Source: Anaerolineales bacterium UBA6055
GTDB taxonomy: Bacteria; Chloroflexota; Anaerolineae; Aggregatilineales; Phototrophicaceae
DNA: 64,000 nt
Assembly (NCBI GenBank): GCA_002428985.1
Contig: DIYL01000034.1
Location: 124,001 to 188,000, forward strand
Direction: 5' to 3'
Positions within the stretch are counted from its first letter, which is position 1. Each line of letters opens with the position of its first letter. Positions 14,269-22,916 of this stretch are shown here, piece after piece. The notes beneath the pieces were generated by a model, which saw only the letters and a program-made list of their open reading frames with translations, was not told the DNA's origin and made no database searches. The translations under genes were made by a program, and so were the position numbers.

Positions 14269-17200
14269 TTAATCGATTTTGAGTGTTTGTTCAAGAATAT
14301 ATGAATCATCAAGCTGAACGCCAACACGATCACCTGTAATGGGGTCATACCAGCCTATACGAATTCTATATTCACCATCAGGTGCATCAAATTTATGTCT
14401 TGTAGTGACATACTCCGCAGGTATCCAACTGGTGGTTGGTCGTGTCCAATTGACAGGAATACCATCGGTCTGCGCAACGATAAGATCCGATTCGTTTAAG
14501 ACATGTACAAATAAGCGTAGATTCGTATCGAGTATGTCACCTGTATTCCAGATCAAGGTTAAGTCATTGTCTTGGGTCAAATTATAACCAATCAATTGGA
14601 TTCTATTCTGCCAGAAAACGCCAACATCGTATTCATACTCAGGTGCATCCAATATTCGTTCTGGCTCTACAATCGTAATTTCAGAATTCAATACATGAGG
14701 TTCGCCTAATTCGGTTTTATCCTCGGCCAATAACTGAATCTGTAAGTTATACACACCAGCAGGTATATCAGCAGGTATCAGAAGTCGATAGTATGCTGTA
14801 AACACGTCCCCAACTCGCCAAAGTTGTGTTTCATAGTACGCTGTCAATGTCATTGCAGATGACTCAAAAACAACTTGACTATTCACATCAACCCATTGAA
14901 TTTTGGCAAAGTGATTTTGATCATCAATAGAATAAAGGCGTTTTTGCCAAGTCCAATTAAAGATAATCTCATCACCCGCATTTGCCATTTGAGGGAATTC
15001 AGGAGGCTTAGGCAAATAAATCCCGATTACATTTGACATGGTTTGATCAGCCTCAAGTGGTTCAATATAATCATATCGACGCATAAACCAATCCCCTGTC
15101 ATAGGAAATGCCGCGAGTGAAAATTCAACGCCTTCTGGATTATTTTGCTGATTGATAATATCTAGTGCTGTTAATGTCTGCGGATCAAATAAACTGATCT
15201 CAATTGAATATAAGTCGGCTGGTGTATATTTGGGTATTTCAAACTCAATGTCACTTTTCACGTAATTACCTAAAAGCCAATTACTTGTATCAATATCACC
15301 TATTTGAAATAGATTTTGTTCTGCAATAACAATATCTTCTGGATTGCGCATGCGGATTACAGCAGAGTAATCTGTTTCAATTGAGCTGTCATGTAGTTTC
15401 CAGTACAGCTTAATTGGCAAAATTTGGTCTCTAAAATCCTCGTACACGATTTCTACGTCTAGTAAGTCAATTTGATTACCAAAATTCGCTAAAGGCGTAA
15501 TTTCGACATTTTCAGATACCAGACCGTCGTAACGCACAGATTTAAAGCTCGTATTTGTATAATCTAAGATAACTGCTTTGAATAAAAACACACCCACACC
15601 AATCATGACCACAATTCCAAAAATCGATATTTCAGGATCCAATTCAAGCTGATGTAAGTTTGAAAATCCACTCAGAGGCTTCCAGAAAAATACGACAAGA
15701 ACAACAATGCCAGCACCCAACAGACTTAATCCAACAGATATAGATTGGATCGTCGTCGGTTGCAGCGAAATATACATATCAAATTCACCTGATGGCACAT
15801 CGACGCCAACACGTCCATCAGGTTGCGCTGGATATGTATCAATAGTTGCACCATCAATAATCACAGTCCAACCGTCAATCCATAACCAATCAAATATTAA
15901 AGTTTGCGGTTCATCAGATTGAATTTTTAAATTTCCTGATGTCGATGTCCATGTTTCATCAAGAATCGTAAAAGCATCTGTTTCGACAAGCCGTGGAATA
16001 ACATCGCCTTGTTCAAACCGATCAATTAACCGATTTGGATCTAGTTGACTTTCATCTGTGCTAATTGGGAGATATTCAGAATATGATGACACAGTCAGTT
16101 GTCCGGTTGCGCGCTCGAAGTCATGAACATCACGTATATCACTTAATTCAATATCACCCAAATACGATGAGTATGTCCATGGAATGGAATAGACGACAAC
16201 AACAAGCGTTAAAGCGCTAAAAACAGCTAATTTGCGCCATCCTTCGGGTACAATCGTCCATGCTAGCCAAACACTGATCCCTGTCATTAGCGATAAAGCC
16301 AAACTTGCAAGCCCTAAAACACGCCATGGAAACTGTGTGTAATCCATCAACGGCACATTTTCCCATATCCATACAGAAGTTGGTGTATTGAGAAAAACTA
16401 GCACAGCAACAATCACACCCAGAAACACAAGCAAATTTCGATATAAAAGATTGCGATCGTTCCATGCAATAATCAAGCCAAATCCAGCTAGAATTATTTG
16501 TACCCAACCTAATGTAATGGGAATATTCTGATTCATTTGCGTCGGGTCAGCAGTATGAGGTAATGTCAAAATTTCAGTGATTGGGCGCAAATGACGCGTG
16601 ACATCAATTTGATCAAGATTTTCTGTAATGAGGTTAATTTTGGTGGCATTTGTTTCGAGTATTGCAGGCATCCAAAAAAAAGATGTCACTAAAAATCCCA
16701 ATACACCAGCTAATAAAAGTCTCAAAAATACGCTCGTCTTGTCCTCGGAAGTTAACCACAAAAACAAACAATAAACCGCCAATAATGCCGTACCATGCAA
16801 TGTCATTAGCGTATGTAGTGGAATGAATAAAGCAAATATAAAGACAGTAAACACAAAGTCAAGACGACGGCCATAAAACGACAAGCGTGTAAATCCATAC
16901 ATTGCAAATGGCAAGATTGCTAACGCAGCCAGCTCAGAAATTGTCCCGCGTGAGACACTATCAAATAAAAGATATGGAGCATAAATATAGGCAATTGCCG
17001 ACACCCATCCACCAACGTTGGATTGTGTCCAAATACGCCCAAGAAAGAACATCCCCAATCCAGCCAGCATCGTATAAATTATTGTGATCGCTAACCAACT
17101 TTGTACAAAAGTCAGCCCGATAGTATGTAACCAACTTCCGAGATAATACGATAATGGTGGGAAATAATTAAATAATGGCGCGCCATAGCCGTATGCGATG

Positions 17201-17412
17201 CCAGTGGAATAACGCACCCATAATGGATTATCCACTTTGAGTGAATGATCTACTGCCGCAATCCGAAACAAATGCAATATACCATCGGCTGTTTCTGGCA
17301 TCTGATTCAATGTAAAAGGTTGGATAGCAAGTAACGAAACACAGAAAATACCAACAAGTAATAAAATGAATTGAATGATTTGAAGCGAAATTAAAGCGCG
17401 AAATCGAGGCAT
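14269..17412 (-). CDS. Large polytopic membrane protein, PTPS-related / GT-C-like
   Basis: A 1047-residue protein. Roughly the first 390 residues contain about ten to twelve hydrophobic helices, with the early extracytoplasmic segment PETADGILHLFRIAAVDHSL and the GYGAPLFNYFPPLSYYLG motif typical of the '6-pyruvoyl-tetrahydropterin synthase related' membrane domain, which resembles GT-C glycosyltransferases. The Asp/Glu and His residues in that first loop are where GT-C enzymes hold the metal and sugar donor. More helices lie near 555-575 and 605-625, followed by about 420 residues of beta-rich extracytoplasmic sequence. A role in surface polysaccharide or lipid glycosylation is inference. Similar large membrane proteins are frequent in Chloroflexota. 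A shorter unrelated-looking one is encoded at 29892. Confidence 0.75.
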   Translation of the reverse strand: MPRFRALISLQIIQFILLLVGIFCVSLLAIQPFTLNQMPETADGILHLFRIAAVDHSLKVDNPLWVRYSTGIAYGYGAPLFNYFPPLSYYLGSWLHTIGLTFVQSWLAITIIYTMLAGLGMFFLGRIWTQSNVGGWVSAIAYIYAPYLLFDSVSRGTISELAALAILPFAMYGFTRLSFYGRRLDFVFTVFIFALFIPLHTLMTLHGTALLAVYCLFLWLTSEDKTSVFLRLLLAGVLGFLVTSFFWMPAILETNATKINLITENLDQIDVTRHLRPITEILTLPHTADPTQMNQNIPITLGWVQIILAGFGLIIAWNDRNLLYRNLLVFLGVIVAVLVFLNTPTSVWIWENVPLMDYTQFPWRVLGLASLALSLMTGISVWLAWTIVPEGWRKLAVFSALTLVVVVYSIPWTYSSYLGDIELSDIRDVHDFERATGQLTVSSYSEYLPISTDESQLDPNRLIDRFEQGDVIPRLVETDAFTILDETWTSTSGNLKIQSDEPQTLIFDWLWIDGWTVIIDGATIDTYPAQPDGRVGVDVPSGEFDMYISLQPTTIQSISVGLSLLGAGIVVLVVFFWKPLSGFSNLHQLELDPEISIFGIVVMIGVGVFLFKAVILDYTNTSFKSVRYDGLVSENVEITPLANFGNQIDLLDVEIVYEDFRDQILPIKLYWKLHDSSIETDYSAVIRMRNPEDIVIAEQNLFQIGDIDTSNWLLGNYVKSDIEFEIPKYTPADLYSIEISLFDPQTLTALDIINQQNNPEGVEFSLAAFPMTGDWFMRRYDYIEPLEADQTMSNVIGIYLPKPPEFPQMANAGDEIIFNWTWQKRLYSIDDQNHFAKIQWVDVNSQVVFESSAMTLTAYYETQLWRVGDVFTAYYRLLIPADIPAGVYNLQIQLLAEDKTELGEPHVLNSEITIVEPERILDAPEYEYDVGVFWQNRIQLIGYNLTQDNDLTLIWNTGDILDTNLRLFVHVLNESDLIVAQTDGIPVNWTRPTTSWIPAEYVTTRHKFDAPDGEYRIRIGWYDPITGDRVGVQLDDSYILEQTLKID

Positions 17413-17618
17413 AGATACTATCTCATAATTGAATCAACGATAGCATAATTCTACTTGCCAAGTCGTTTTGATTTAAGATGAAACCCATCAAATCAGAGTC
17501 TGTGTAAATAGCAATTTGAAAGAAATTTAATTTCTATAAAAACATTTGTGATTCGTTTGTGATTATTGATGTATTATATTTTTGAAGTTTATATTACAGA
17601 AAAAAAGGATAATATTTC

Positions 17619-18857
17619 ATGGCATTCACAGCGAAAATTGTAGGCATTCCTCACATTCCTACGATCAAAGATGTAAATATTCGTACAGAACCTAAAAAAT
17701 CCGGTACATTGTTGTTTAAAGCGCCTGTTGGCACAGGTGGGCTCAGCGTTGTGGAAGTAAAACCAGATGCAGAAAACCAAGCCCAAGCCGGTAAAGTTTT
17801 CCAGTGGTTTAAACTGGCGTTTTCAGACGGTCAACAAGGTTGGTGTCGTGACGATCTTATGGAAGTTCAAGGCGATGGCAAAAAATTTGGTTACGGCAAT
17901 GTTGCTGTCAGCACACTCGCGTTTAACCTCGAACGCGCCAAAGCTCCTGCTGCCGCTCCTGCTGCTGTTCCAGTATCTGCTCCACCTGCAGCTGCCGCAC
18001 CAACCCCAGCAGTTGCCGCACAACAAGCAGATAATGCTGGTCCAGGTATGATCATTTGTATGTCACAAGGTGGCGCCAATATGCGTCCTGGTCCGGGAAC
18101 AACCACTGGTGCTCCAGTCTTCCGTATCCCATATCTAGCAGAAGCAAAAATTCTAGGCACCGACAAAAGTCGTGACCCCAACGACCCATTTACATGGATT
18201 AACATTGACTTTAATGGAACAAAAGGCTGGTTGCGCGAAGATTTCACCCGTTTGAAAGGAAACTTCGAACAATTTGGTGTCGGCTTCCATGACATGTATC
18301 CAAGCCCTGCACCGGAATCATGGTGGGCACGTGACTTTAACCTCAATCCAAACTTCAATCCTGTTATGCACCACGGCTGGGATCATTCTGGTAAAGTTGG
18401 TGCTCCAATCCTCGCTGGTCCAAAAGGTGGTAAAGTGATTAAAGTCGCAATGTGCCAAAAATGTGGGCCTAACGGACTCAGTGCAGTTACTGACAAAGGT
18501 TATGGCGTAAGCGATGGTCGTGTTCTACAAGATCCAGGTTGGAATTATGGTTATGGTCACTTTGTTAACGTCACCTACCATCACGACAAACTCCCTAAAT
18601 CGACCCAACAAAAATTGGCAGCGCAAGGTAAAGCAGGTTGGCACATTTCGGTAAACTATGCTCACCTTCACTCAATTGCTGTTCAACCAAATCAAGAACT
18701 TGCACCAAATGCTTCGATTGGTACGATGGGTAACAGCGGTAACTCAACCGGTGCTCACTTGCATCTTGAAGTCCGTGCACACCAGGATCCAAACAACACC
18801 AATTGGCCTTCAATGAAATCCGGTTTGATGTCACCTGTGATTTTGTTCCTACGCTAA
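17619..18857 (+). CDS. SH3-like and M23 (LytM) peptidase protein without signal peptide
   Basis: A 412-residue protein. Two SH3-like segments (about 15-85 and 145-210) flank an Ala/Pro-rich linker (108-135). A C-terminal M23 metallopeptidase domain follows: HHGWD at 251-255 (His and Asp zinc ligands), NYAHLH at 346-351, and GAHLHLE at 378-384 giving the HxH pair. The family cleaves peptidoglycan cross-links. AAAGGA precedes the ATG. No signal peptide or membrane segment is visible at the N-terminus, which is odd for a wall hydrolase. Either export is non-classical or the domain acts elsewhere. An insertion of about 60 residues (275-335) with Cys279 and Cys282 lies within the peptidase domain. 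A terminator follows the gene. Confidence 0.87.
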   Translation: MAFTAKIVGIPHIPTIKDVNIRTEPKKSGTLLFKAPVGTGGLSVVEVKPDAENQAQAGKVFQWFKLAFSDGQQGWCRDDLMEVQGDGKKFGYGNVAVSTLAFNLERAKAPAAAPAAVPVSAPPAAAAPTPAVAAQQADNAGPGMIICMSQGGANMRPGPGTTTGAPVFRIPYLAEAKILGTDKSRDPNDPFTWINIDFNGTKGWLREDFTRLKGNFEQFGVGFHDMYPSPAPESWWARDFNLNPNFNPVMHHGWDHSGKVGAPILAGPKGGKVIKVAMCQKCGPNGLSAVTDKGYGVSDGRVLQDPGWNYGYGHFVNVTYHHDKLPKSTQQKLAAQGKAGWHISVNYAHLHSIAVQPNQELAPNASIGTMGNSGNSTGAHLHLEVRAHQDPNNTNWPSMKSGLMSPVILFLR

Positions 18858-18884
18858 TTTTCATCCTAATTTCAAGTACAATGA

Positions 18885-18918
18885 GTCGAATAATCTCAAC
18901 AAGGTTATTCGGCTTTTT
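18885..18918 (+). terminator. Rho-independent terminator of the M23 gene
   Basis: GTCGAATAA (18885-18893) pairs with TTATTCGGC (18905-18913, one wobble), followed by five T. It lies 28 bases after the M23 peptidase stop codon. Confidence 0.8.
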
Positions 18919-18938
18919 GATTTTATGGAGGCAATCGA

Positions 18939-19346
18939 ATGCAAATTTTTTCTACAGAATGGGCAAGTGCATACCATGATGCAATCAATGCCAATCCCCA
19001 ATATGCAACAACGTCAAAAAATTGGGATCATGGTGCGTTAGCAATGGCTATCATTTTTAAAGATGATACAAATCGCGCAGTAGTATTGGACTTAGTCAAG
19101 GGAGAATGTCTGGAAGCCAAGTCAACAAAACTTGATGAGGCATTATCCGAAGCAAATTATGTCATTGAAGGTGATGTTGATACATGGCAAACAGTCTTGA
19201 ATGGAGATATTCAGCCACTCATGGCGATTATGCGTGGCAAATTCAAATTATCGAAAGGTAGTATAGGCAAATTGATGCCATTTACAAAATCAGCGATTGA
19301 ACTCGTAAACAGCGCACAGACACTCCAGACAGATTTTCCAGAATAA
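18939..19346 (+). CDS. SCP2 sterol-binding-domain protein
   Basis: A 135-residue soluble protein that matches the SCP2 fold: an N-terminal helix, strands around LAMAIIFKDD, VVLDLVKGEC, YVIEGDVDTWQTVLNG, and the typical amphipathic region DIQPLMAIMRGKFKLSKGSIGKLM before the last helix. SCP2 domains form a hydrophobic tunnel that binds lipids or acyl chains. TGGAGG precedes the ATG. The gene stands alone, after the terminator of the M23 gene. A weak stem GCTAC-N6-GTAGC followed by ATTTTAT (19418-19438) could end its transcript. The cargo is unknown. Confidence 0.82.
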   Translation: MQIFSTEWASAYHDAINANPQYATTSKNWDHGALAMAIIFKDDTNRAVVLDLVKGECLEAKSTKLDEALSEANYVIEGDVDTWQTVLNGDIQPLMAIMRGKFKLSKGSIGKLMPFTKSAIELVNSAQTLQTDFPE

Positions 19347-19468
19347 TAGCTCAATATATCTGAATGATTTTTGATTGCTTCTATTTGCAACTCTAGCGTC
19401 TACATCAATGTTTGTTGGCTACCCTAAAGTAGCATTTTATAATTCCGAAATAATCCAATTAGCGTGAT

Positions 19469-19530
19469 GAGATGATATCGTCAACACTATGTCATTTAAG
19501 TATAAAAAGACAACATAGTGAAGTCATCTC
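19469..19530. repeat. Nested inverted repeats at a 3' end
   Basis: CACTATGT (19485-19492) pairs with ACATAGTG (19513-19520), and outside it GAGATGA (19469-19475) pairs with TCATCTC (19524-19530). The structure ends exactly at the stop codon of the minus-strand gene 19531-19911. There is no U-run, so it is either a 3' processing or stability structure or a chance arrangement. Confidence 0.4.
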
Positions 19531-19911
19531 CTAGGCAGAAATTACACAGTCAGACACACATATATCAGATGGCATTGTATCGAGTAGTATGATTTGACCT
19601 TGAAACCGTCGATTGATCTCACGAAACATTTTTACAGTATTTTGGATGGTGTAACTGGATGATACAAAGATAAGGTGTTGATGATTTTCAGGGATGACAC
19701 GCATCATTTTTCGCCAATAAATCATTGCGCCATCTGGTATTTTTTTACACTTAGACATATCGAACACAACATCAACAGGATGTTGCACGCTTTCGATCAA
19801 ACCAAAACCCATTTCAAGCGCCTGTTCAAATTGTTCCCAACTCCATTTACCACGAAATTCATAACTGACTGTTGTCTCATCCTCATTAAAACAACTGACA
19901 TGAATACCCAT
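19531..19911 (-). CDS. STAS/SpoIIAA-like small protein, copy C
   Basis: A 126-residue soluble protein related in pattern to the two small proteins at 4611-5471: an N-terminal strand, then the GKWSWEQFEQAL helix matching the GWxWexA motif, a buried strand VDVVFDMSKCKK, a helix, a second strand HLIFVSSSYT, and a C-terminal strand QIILLDT. The typical STAS switch segment would follow VVFDMS. It stands alone with no kinase beside it. A signalling role is inference. The downstream side carries nested inverted repeats. The family assignment rests on pattern only. Confidence 0.55.
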   Translation of the reverse strand: MGIHVSCFNEDETTVSYEFRGKWSWEQFEQALEMGFGLIESVQHPVDVVFDMSKCKKIPDGAMIYWRKMMRVIPENHQHLIFVSSSYTIQNTVKMFREINRRFQGQIILLDTMPSDICVSDCVISA

Positions 19912-20032
19912 CGCATAAGCCCTTTTGCATTATGTTTAGCTATATCTCTCACTATATGACATCGCAAACAAACTATAAATGCGTATTAACACACATAATT
20001 TACGTAAACCTCCAACAAACAATTCATTCATT

Positions 20033-20046
20033 ACGTATATATACGT
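20033..20046. promoter_or_regulatory. Perfect 14-bp palindrome ACGTATATATACGT
   Basis: A self-complementary 14-mer in the 262-bp gap between the STAS-like gene (19911) and a methyltransferase (20174). It is AT-rich and could be an operator or a chance cruciform. No gene is seen in this gap. Confidence 0.35.
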
Positions 20047-20121
20047 TATATATGAGCAAAATCAGATGAACCTAGAATGATACAGGGTTTATCAATAGGG
20101 GCAAAAAGACAGAAGGAGACA

Positions 20122-20156
20122 TATGGCAACACAAATTTGCATGTTGTGTTGCCATA
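20122..20156. repeat. 13-bp perfect hairpin containing an SD-preceded ATG
   Basis: TATGGCAACACAA (20122-20134) pairs perfectly with TTGTGTTGCCATA (20144-20156) around a nine-base loop. On the plus strand AGAAGGAGA lies just before the ATG inside the left arm, which would be a strong but sequestered ribosome-binding context. On the minus strand it follows the stop of the methyltransferase by 17 bases and could act as its terminator, though without a U-run. Confidence 0.55.
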
Positions 20157-20173
20157 AATACTTAGGCTTTCGT

Positions 20174-20989
20174 TTAGGGAGCTTGACCGACGTAAATACC
20201 AAATCCAATATGTTTCATCAGTGATTTTGGAATTGTGTTCGAAACTCGCACCAAATAGCGATATTTGACATCCGTCAATAGAAGGTAAATTGCTTTACCC
20301 CATATACTAAACAATTTTGACCAACCAAAATGGCGCATCTGATGAATACTATCTGACACGATATTGAGTTTATGAGCTTCTGTGACTTGATTTACCAAAC
20401 CAGCCTCAGATAACAAATTTGCCCATACATCTGATATTTGTACACCACTTCCTACGCCTGTAATTTGATCCATCAAATGCCTATCAGTTTCTGGAGGTGA
20501 TGTAATCCAGACAGCTTCAGTATAACCAAGATAACCTTTAGGCTTTAGAACACGAGTTAACTCTTGCAATGCTTGGTTATGATCCACAATAAATGCCAGC
20601 ACTGACTCGCAGATGACAGCATCGTAGACATTATCACTCTGTGGTAAATCACAAGCATCAGCAACTTGGAAGGTTACATAGTCTGTAAGATCTTGTTTTC
20701 TGGCATTCGCTTTAGCAGTTTCGATCATCGCAGGGCGAATATCAACACCGACAACTCGTGAGCCATAGTTCTTTGCAATGTACAGAGCAGTTAGACCAAC
20801 ACCGCATCCGACATCTAAAACAGTACTATGTTCGTTAATGTGGCAATATTGAATAAGTTTTTCAGTAGCAATGGTACTACCAATGTGTTTGGTAATCCCT
20901 AATTGGGCTTGTATAGAAAAATAGAGATCGTCAAGACTTTCTTGAGGTACGTTTGAGAGCGATGAGAAATGAGATTGTGCAGTAGACAT
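20174..20989 (-). CDS. SAM-dependent methyltransferase, UbiE/tocopherol type
   Basis: A 271-residue methyltransferase. Motif I VLDVGCGVGLTALYIA, the acidic VVGVDIRPAMIETA and DVTFQVADACDLPQSDNVYDAVICESVLAF-like segment place it with the methyltransferase 11 group that includes UbiE, tocopherol and arsenite methyltransferases. LTRVLKPKGYLGYTEA follows. There are no paired cysteines of an ArsM, so arsenite is unlikely. The C-terminal 70 residues (HFGWSKLFSIWGKAIYLLL) are hydrophobic and could touch a membrane or lipid substrate. The gene is monocistronic. Its start at 20989 lacks a strong ribosome-binding site. Confidence 0.87.
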   Translation of the reverse strand: MSTAQSHFSSLSNVPQESLDDLYFSIQAQLGITKHIGSTIATEKLIQYCHINEHSTVLDVGCGVGLTALYIAKNYGSRVVGVDIRPAMIETAKANARKQDLTDYVTFQVADACDLPQSDNVYDAVICESVLAFIVDHNQALQELTRVLKPKGYLGYTEAVWITSPPETDRHLMDQITGVGSGVQISDVWANLLSEAGLVNQVTEAHKLNIVSDSIHQMRHFGWSKLFSIWGKAIYLLLTDVKYRYLVRVSNTIPKSLMKHIGFGIYVGQAP

Positions 20990-21043
20990 AACATTTCCCT
21001 TCTAATGCGTATTATACTTACTATCAGTATAAATCTTGACCAT

Positions 21044-21071
21044 AAAAATATCCCCCTAATTATTGGGGGAT
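21044..21071 (-). terminator. Rho-independent terminator of the RNA ligase gene
   Basis: On the minus strand ATCCCCC pairs with GGGGGAT around eight bases and is followed by ATTTTTAT (plus-strand positions 21044-21071). It lies seven bases after the stop codon of the RNA ligase. Confidence 0.85.
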
Positions 21072-21077
21072 TGATTG

Positions 21078-22181
21078 TTATAGTTTACTTTTCGCTAAAT
21101 AGGCAAGACTATGTTGTTTGATAAATACCCGACCTAATCGCATGTCGGTTTGCTCCGTCATAGGTTTGATCACAATGCCCTCACGTTTGACAGTGTGAAT
21201 CGTAGATTGACCATCAGCAGCTTCTTTTATTGTGTGATTATCGAGCCATTCTTTTAATGTCATATTGACTGCAAGAAGCGGTACAACCTCGATATTTAGC
21301 TGCAACGTTAACTCCAAGAATTGTCCGGCATCAATTGGTTTTCCATTGACTTCAATATCAAATGCCCAAACTTTATAGTCTTTTAGCTTGTAGTAATTAC
21401 CTTGTATGCCCGGTCCTGTCATCTCACCACGTAACGTAACAAGTTTTACAGTATCATCGCTATCCACTAGCGCATTCCAAAGCTGTTTTAGCTTTTCTTC
21501 AAGGCTCTGAGTTTTGAGAACTTTGTACCAATCATGTTGATAATCAACAATGTCAATAATTTCATAGTTACGTTGTCCAACTCGTATGTCGCCTTCAACA
21601 TCAATTGTTGCCCACCAATTAGAACCTTCGACTTTTTCGGTAATGTAGACAGGCGCATCCATCAGATATTCATTCATAATGTCAGCATAATTTTGAGCGC
21701 TTTCAATATCGTATACACTCACCAACTCGGGTAAGCGCGCCAAACTACCGTGACGCATTGGTAAAATAGGTGGTTCGTATTTGATTACACCAAAACATTC
21801 AGTTAAATCATCACCAACCTGCAAAGATTCGAAATCGAGATCAGGGAAAATATCAGCGAGGTCAGTCAATCCACTGACGATACCCTGTGACATGTTGCCA
21901 CGTAACTTAGCAGTCTTGACGCGATTTCTTAATCGTTCACTTCCGTCTTCTGGAATATTCCCATGTGCTAACTTACCGGTCAGACCTAATTTATCAACAA
22001 TAGACATCGGGAGAAGGCTATCAATCGGAAAATAGATCACTACATCACCTGCTTGAAATTGCCCCTTACCAACAACAAAAGAATAATCTCGACCAGATAA
22101 AGTCGCCATTTCAAGACGATCTGCATTCTCATGGGGTTCAATCTTTTCGAGATATTCGACAGTCACACCAAATTTACTCAT
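21078..22181 (-). CDS. RNA ligase, DraRnl (Rnl5)-like
   Basis: A 367-residue ATP-dependent RNA ligase of the Deinococcus DRB0094 type, which has an N-terminal OB-like domain before the nucleotidyltransferase. Motif I is TEKVEGSNW with the adenylated Lys183. LRGEMTGPGIQGNYYKL (250-266) holds motif III, VWAFDIEV (271-278) motif IIIa, REGIVIKP (333-340) motif IV and VFIKQHSLAYLAKSK (352-366) motif V. The characterised family member seals 3'-OH/5'-phosphate nicks in RNA or mixed duplexes; the same activity is expected here. It is divergent from a zinc-ribbon protein gene with 86 bases between starts. Its terminator is directly downstream. It is not accompanied by a 3'-end healing enzyme such as Pnkp. 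Confidence 0.88.
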   Translation of the reverse strand: MSKFGVTVEYLEKIEPHENADRLEMATLSGRDYSFVVGKGQFQAGDVVIYFPIDSLLPMSIVDKLGLTGKLAHGNIPEDGSERLRNRVKTAKLRGNMSQGIVSGLTDLADIFPDLDFESLQVGDDLTECFGVIKYEPPILPMRHGSLARLPELVSVYDIESAQNYADIMNEYLMDAPVYITEKVEGSNWWATIDVEGDIRVGQRNYEIIDIVDYQHDWYKVLKTQSLEEKLKQLWNALVDSDDTVKLVTLRGEMTGPGIQGNYYKLKDYKVWAFDIEVNGKPIDAGQFLELTLQLNIEVVPLLAVNMTLKEWLDNHTIKEAADGQSTIHTVKREGIVIKPMTEQTDMRLGRVFIKQHSLAYLAKSKL

Positions 22182-22267
22182 TGGACAATCTCCTTATCGT
22201 TTATTTACGATTCACAGATAGTCTATTATACTATTTAAGGTTTTTAAAGGTTCATTTAGGATCAAAT

Positions 22268-22774
22268 ATGAAAATTTATCCATACGTAGGCAACGCATCA
22301 TTACGCGACAACTTACCACCAACATCACATCGATATCATGTCATGCAATCAAAAGCATTATTGCAATGGTTGAAGGAAACCAAACAACCAAATAATATCG
22401 ATAACTCACTCACAGTGACATTTATTATTGACTTTGGCAACAAACTCTGGATTAACGATAGACACTCGGAGCATGTCTTGTGCGCAAATGGCGAGGATGT
22501 ATTAAGTGCGGGTGAGATGACATTTGATGTGGCCAATACACCAGTCGACATCGTTTCAATTACAAACCAATCAACTGGGTATTGTCCTGAGCCAGAATCA
22601 TTCAGATCTGTCAAATTAGCACTTAATCAAACCGACCTCAAATATCCACTAGATTTCACAACCGCCTATCAATTTCGTCTATGTAAGAATTGTGGTACGA
22701 AGAATATTATCAAAGATAATTGGTATGTTTGTGCCGTGTGTGATGCTGATTTAAACCTCAAATGGAATTTCTGA
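22268..22774 (+). CDS. Hypothetical protein with C-terminal zinc ribbon
   Basis: A 168-residue soluble protein. The C-terminus has CKNCG, then 13 residues and C-x2-C, a rubredoxin-like zinc ribbon. Mid-protein, VSITNQSTGYCPEPESF is a striking conserved-looking motif, and an earlier HSEHVLCANGEDV segment carries another His/Cys pair. I recognise no catalytic family. AGGA precedes the ATG at 22268; an in-frame start 87 bases upstream would overlap the promoter of the divergent RNA ligase gene. The shared control region suggests a link to RNA repair or sealing, but this is inference from position only. Confidence 0.7.
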   Translation: MKIYPYVGNASLRDNLPPTSHRYHVMQSKALLQWLKETKQPNNIDNSLTVTFIIDFGNKLWINDRHSEHVLCANGEDVLSAGEMTFDVANTPVDIVSITNQSTGYCPEPESFRSVKLALNQTDLKYPLDFTTAYQFRLCKNCGTKNIIKDNWYVCAVCDADLNLKWNF

Positions 22775-22850
22775 CTATCTGCCAATTTTGATGCATTAAA
22801 TCATAACATAAAAATTAGAACATTTAATCTAATCTTTACAGTTTGTTCTA

Positions 22851-22880
22851 TTGACTATTTGAGACTAAATCGGTTACAGT
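22851..22880 (+). promoter_or_regulatory. Promoter of the VOC gene
   Basis: TTGACT (22851-22856) and TACAGT (22875-22880) are separated by 18 bp. Transcription would start near 22887, giving a leader of about 30 bases with the AGGAGA ribosome-binding site before ATG 22917. Confidence 0.5.
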
Positions 22881-22916
22881 AATCAAGAACATAAGTTCTA
22901 ATCTATAGGAGACAAC

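Noticed and set aside
17541..17580. TTGTGA/TATTAT promoter for the M23 gene
   Set aside because: The spacings (20 or 12 bp) do not suit a normal promoter.
20123..20221. A 32-codon gene with a strong ribosome-binding site
   Set aside because: It has no recognisable product, overlaps a real gene antisense and its start is sequestered in a hairpin.
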